NCBI GenBank assembly: GCA_016198605.1
Contig: JACQIG010000090.1
Coordinates: forward strand, 1 to 6,603
Reading direction: 5' to 3'
DNA length: 6,603 nt
From: Candidatus Aenigmatarchaeota archaeon
Lineage (GTDB): Archaea; Aenigmatarchaeota; Aenigmatarchaeia; QMZP01
Position numbers and translations under genes: made by a program. Position 1 is the first letter of the stretch, and each line of letters starts with the position of its first letter. Below the pieces are notes generated by a model. It did not search any database, was not told the DNA's origin, and saw only the letters and a list, made by a program, of their open reading frames with translations. Shown one piece after another: positions 4,453 to 6,603 of this stretch.

Positions 4453-5216
4453 TAAGTCCTTATCCTGTAGCCCCTCCTGAACAGCCAGACGTTGAGGGAG
4501 AAGAAGAACGCAGCCACAAGGAAGACGAATGCCGCGCTGAACACCACGTTGACGTCGCTTATCCCCAGCACGCCGAACCTCATGCCGTTGATCATGTAGA
4601 GTATCGGGTTGAAGGCGGATGCCTGCGCGAGGGGTGCAGGCAGCATGTGTATGGAGTAGAAGACCCCTCCCAGGAAGGTGAGCGGCGTCAGGAAGAAATT
4701 GGTGAGCGCAGCCAGGTGGTCAAACTTGTCTGCCCAGAGGCCCACAATCAGGCCTATGGACGAGAATATCAGGGAAACGAAGAAGATGAAATAAACGAAT
4801 GCGAAAATGTTCGCAATGGATATCTGCGCGAAGAGCAGCGCAACCAGCAGCGTGACTATCCCCACAATGAAACCCCTGACCACCCCGCCCAATGTGAGCG
4901 CAAGCACCATCTCAAAATAGGAAAGCGGCGTCGTAAGCAGCTCCTGCAGGTTCCCCCAGATCTTTGAGAGCAGTATCTGGGAGGACGTCTGCATGTAGGC
5001 GTTGGTTATCACGGTCATCATTATCAGCCCCGGCACGAGGAACTCTATGTAGCTCACGCCTGCCACATTCCCTATCTGCGCCCCGATGAAGACGCCGAAC
5101 ACTATTATATACAGCAGGGCGGATATAGCCGGGGCCAGAATTGTCTGGTGCACTATCTTCCTGATCCTCGTCACTTCCCTGTATGTGAGGGTCCAGAAAC
5201 CCTTAACGTTTGCCAT
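4452..5216 (-). CDS. ABC-2 type transporter permease
   Basis: The 254-residue membrane protein has six predicted helices (about 26-45, 58-77, 104-130, 135-160, 168-188, 225-246), the normal size for ABC-2 permeases that pair with a separate ATPase. Family features are the amphipathic N-terminus (FWTLTYREVTRIRK), the IWGNLQELLTTPLSYFE segment between helices 2 and 3 that contacts the ATPase, and the signature FFLTPLTFLGGVFYSIHMLP between helices 5 and 6, followed by NPILYMINGMRFG. Such permeases export drugs, lipids or polysaccharides; the substrate cannot be told from the sequence. The start overlaps the ATPase gene by 14 nt and has a Shine-Dalgarno site (GGAGGGG, 5220-5226), unlike the leaderless first genes, which fits an internal operon gene. 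Coding ends directly against a RelE relic. Confidence 0.9.
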   Translation of the reverse strand: MANVKGFWTLTYREVTRIRKIVHQTILAPAISALLYIIVFGVFIGAQIGNVAGVSYIEFLVPGLIMMTVITNAYMQTSSQILLSKIWGNLQELLTTPLSYFEMVLALTLGGVVRGFIVGIVTLLVALLFAQISIANIFAFVYFIFFVSLIFSSIGLIVGLWADKFDHLAALTNFFLTPLTFLGGVFYSIHMLPAPLAQASAFNPILYMINGMRFGVLGISDVNVVFSAAFVFLVAAFFFSLNVWLFRRGYRIRT

Positions 5217-6132
5217 TTGCCCCTCCGGTTAGATCCAGGAATATGTCCTCCAGAGTGGACTTGCTGACCTCTTCCGATTTCACCTTCAGGCCAGCATTTT
5301 GGACAGCCTTAAGTATCTTTCCCCTGCTGTTGTGCTCCCCGCAGACAAAGCGCAGCCTGTTGTCGTCCAGAAGGGTCACATGGTATTTCTTAAGGGAGGG
5401 CGGTATGGAAGCTATAGGCTTGGCTAACGTTATATCAAGATTTATCTTGTGCAGCTGCTCAATAAGCCTGGATTTCTCATCTAGCGCAACAATTTTGCCG
5501 TGGTTGATTATCCCTATCCTCTTGGCAAGCTTCTCGGCCTCCTCAATATAGTGCGTAGTGAGCAAGATTGTAGTGCCAGACCTGTTCAGCTCCTTCATGT
5601 GCTGCCAAAGCTCCCTCCTCAGCTCCACGTCCACGCCCGCAGTCGGCTCGTCCAAGATCAGCAGCCTCGGCTTGTGCACCAAAGCCCTTGCAATAAGCAG
5701 CCTCCTTTTCATCCCCCCGGAGAGCTTCCTAACCTCAGCATTCCTCTTCCCCAGCAGGCCGAACTGTTCCAGCACTTCGCCTATCCTCTTCCTGGCCTCA
5801 TGGCCTGCCAGGCCGAAATACCCTGCATAATATTTCAGCGTCTCCTCCACGGTGAAAAACAGGTCAAAATTGAACTCCTGCGGCGCGACCCCAATAAGTC
5901 TCCTGGCCTCCCTGTATTCCCTGGTTACGTCCTTGCCAAAAACCTTTACTTCCCCATGGCCGTATCTGGCCAGGCCGGTGATTATGCTTATTGTCGTGGT
6001 CTTCCCGGCGCCATTGGGCCCAAGGAAGCCGAAGAACTCCCCCTGTTTTATTTCAAGGGTGAGGTTGTCCACCGCCTTCAGGCTGCCATAGGACTTGGTC
6101 AGGCCCCTGATCGATATGGCTGGCTCTTTCAT
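5203..6132 (-). CDS. ABC-2 type transporter ATP-binding protein
   Basis: The 309-residue ATPase drives the exporter formed with the permease encoded next to it. All nucleotide-binding motifs are intact: Walker A GPNGAGKTT (38-46), Q-loop Q85 (GVAPQ), ABC signature LSGGM (137-141), Walker B LLILDEP (157-163), D-loop AGVD (165-168) and H-loop H194 (TTHYIEEAE). The region after about 220 is the C-terminal extension common in DrrA/CcmA/NodI-like ATPases, ending in STLEDIFLDLTG, a typical end of this group. Two NBDs and two permeases should form the complex at the cytoplasmic membrane; export is the usual direction for this class. The ATG at 6132 lies 19 bp after the metallopeptidase stop and about 28 nt after a TATA box, so it can be transcribed separately as a leaderless two-gene operon. 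Confidence 0.93.
   Translation of the reverse strand: MKEPAISIRGLTKSYGSLKAVDNLTLEIKQGEFFGFLGPNGAGKTTTISIITGLARYGHGEVKVFGKDVTREYREARRLIGVAPQEFNFDLFFTVEETLKYYAGYFGLAGHEARKRIGEVLEQFGLLGKRNAEVRKLSGGMKRRLLIARALVHKPRLLILDEPTAGVDVELRRELWQHMKELNRSGTTILLTTHYIEEAEKLAKRIGIINHGKIVALDEKSRLIEQLHKINLDITLAKPIASIPPSLKKYHVTLLDDNRLRFVCGEHNSRGKILKAVQNAGLKVKSEEVSKSTLEDIFLDLTGGANGKR
5220..5226 (-). promoter_or_regulatory. Shine-Dalgarno site of the permease gene
   Basis: GGAGGGG on the minus strand, inside the last codons of the ATPase gene, lies a few bases before the permease ATG at 5216. It fixes that start and the 14-nt overlap, and indicates translation of an internal operon gene. Confidence 0.6.
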
Positions 6133-6151
6133 AGGAGATTATTAACCCGCC

Positions 6152-6603
6152 TCAGCTTATATAACTCAGGTTTTTCCTGTCAATCCCGGTTACAAACTCC
6201 ACGGAAACATTCTCTGGCGGGACGAAGCCAGCGCCCGGATATGTCATGTTAGGCAGGAATTTCTCCAGGTTTGTAGACAGCTGTGTGACTACATGCCCGG
6301 GTCCAAAGTAGTGGCTGCTGACTTCATGCACCATTTTCCTCACCTCAGCCTCGTCCAGGTAGCCCACCGAATGCAGGTATTCGTGCAGGAGGACGTGGAA
6401 AAGGTAGTGCCTGTAGAGTCCGGGCTTTGTCTGCATTACCCTCTCAAGCGGCTTCCTGTTTATAATGATAAGATTGGAGTCAAGGGAGTAATACGCCCCT
6501 ATGAATCCGCGCCCATGCATTCCGAGGTCAGTTATCCCAACCATGAGACCCAGGCGTTCCATTTCCGTGTATTCCTTTACCATATCCTTCACCAGCTGGA
6601 AGA
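6152..6603 (-). CDS. Putative zinc metallopeptidase (5' end beyond the window)
   Basis: The frame is open to the right edge; the GTG at 6592 is probably an internal valine, since the residues before it (FQL) continue the same helix-like sequence (VKDMVKEYTEMERLG). The visible ~150 residues contain LLHEYLHSVGYLDE (68-81 counted from that GTG). This holds an HExxH zinc-binding and catalytic motif (H70, E71, H74) extended to HExxHxxGxxD (G77, D80), the layout used by metzincin-type peptidases with an Asp third ligand. Before it comes an IGAYYSLDSNLIIINRKPLE strand pair (split by the turn at SLDS), usual in small archaeal HExxH proteins of unknown substrate. No signal peptide or membrane helix is visible in this part. 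The ABC transporter operon follows 19 bp downstream on the same strand, but a functional link is not established. Confidence 0.7.
   Translation of the reverse strand, partial: FQLVKDMVKEYTEMERLGLMVGITDLGMHGRGFIGAYYSLDSNLIIINRKPLERVMQTKPGLYRHYLFHVLLHEYLHSVGYLDEAEVRKMVHEVSSHYFGPGHVVTQLSTNLEKFLPNMTYPGAGFVPPENVSVEFVTGIDRKNLSYIS
6157..6164 (-). promoter_or_regulatory. TATA box of the ABC transporter operon
   Basis: On the minus strand GTTATATAAGC is centred about 28 nt before the ATPase ATG, putting the transcription start within a few bases of the start codon. It lies inside the last codons of the upstream metallopeptidase gene, so the operon may be transcribed both on its own and by read-through. 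Confidence 0.55.

Noticed and set aside
5500..6252. Plus-strand open frame opposite the ABC ATPase gene
   Set aside because: The minus strand carries every ABC ATPase motif in order; the opposite frame is a by-product of GC-rich codons.
1..6603. tRNA, rRNA, CRISPR array, insertion sequence
   Set aside because: I looked for tRNA-like arms, regularly spaced repeats and transposase motifs and saw none; the only direct similarity is between the two DUF357 tails.

Overview
The window looks archaeal, and a DPANN-type genome is plausible. Reasons: a secreted S-layer protein with the archaeal S-layer C-terminal pattern, a DUF357 protein (an archaea-centred family), frequent AGG and ATA codons, TATA boxes placed about 25-30 nt upstream of start codons without Shine-Dalgarno sites (leaderless genes), and T-rich terminators. 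The lineage call is an inference; no rRNA or phylogenetic marker is present.

Left part (1-1152): the 3' end of an S-layer protein gene enters from the left and ends at 825, followed by a T-rich terminator. Next is an isolated transcription unit with its own TATA box, a good Shine-Dalgarno site and a T-rich terminator. It encodes a 27-residue protein made of a lysine block followed by a glutamate block. This is the most unusual coding element here.

Middle (1153-3688): a minus-strand gene for an exported, C-terminally anchored surface protein with three CARDB-like domains, each bracketed by a Cys pair at nearly identical spacing. It shares a 66-bp divergent promoter region with a plus-strand DoxX-family membrane protein gene. 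A small DUF357 gene follows.

Toxin-antitoxin patch (3690-4451): a minus-strand DUF433 antitoxin gene overlaps a DUF5615 PIN-like toxin gene. The toxin ends 1 bp from the DUF357 stop codon. Upstream of the antitoxin is a gene graveyard of about 160 bp. It holds the C-terminal tail of a second, diverged DUF357 gene (plus strand, with a G10 tract) and, on the minus strand, the C-terminal tail of a RelE-type toxin with an internal deletion. The patch therefore looks like a site of repeated toxin-antitoxin turnover.

Right part (4452-6603): a minus-strand two-gene ABC-2 exporter operon (permease, ATPase), preceded by the 3' part of a putative zinc metallopeptidase gene with an HExxHxxGxxD motif that runs off the right edge. 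First genes of transcription units appear leaderless, while the internal permease gene has a Shine-Dalgarno site.
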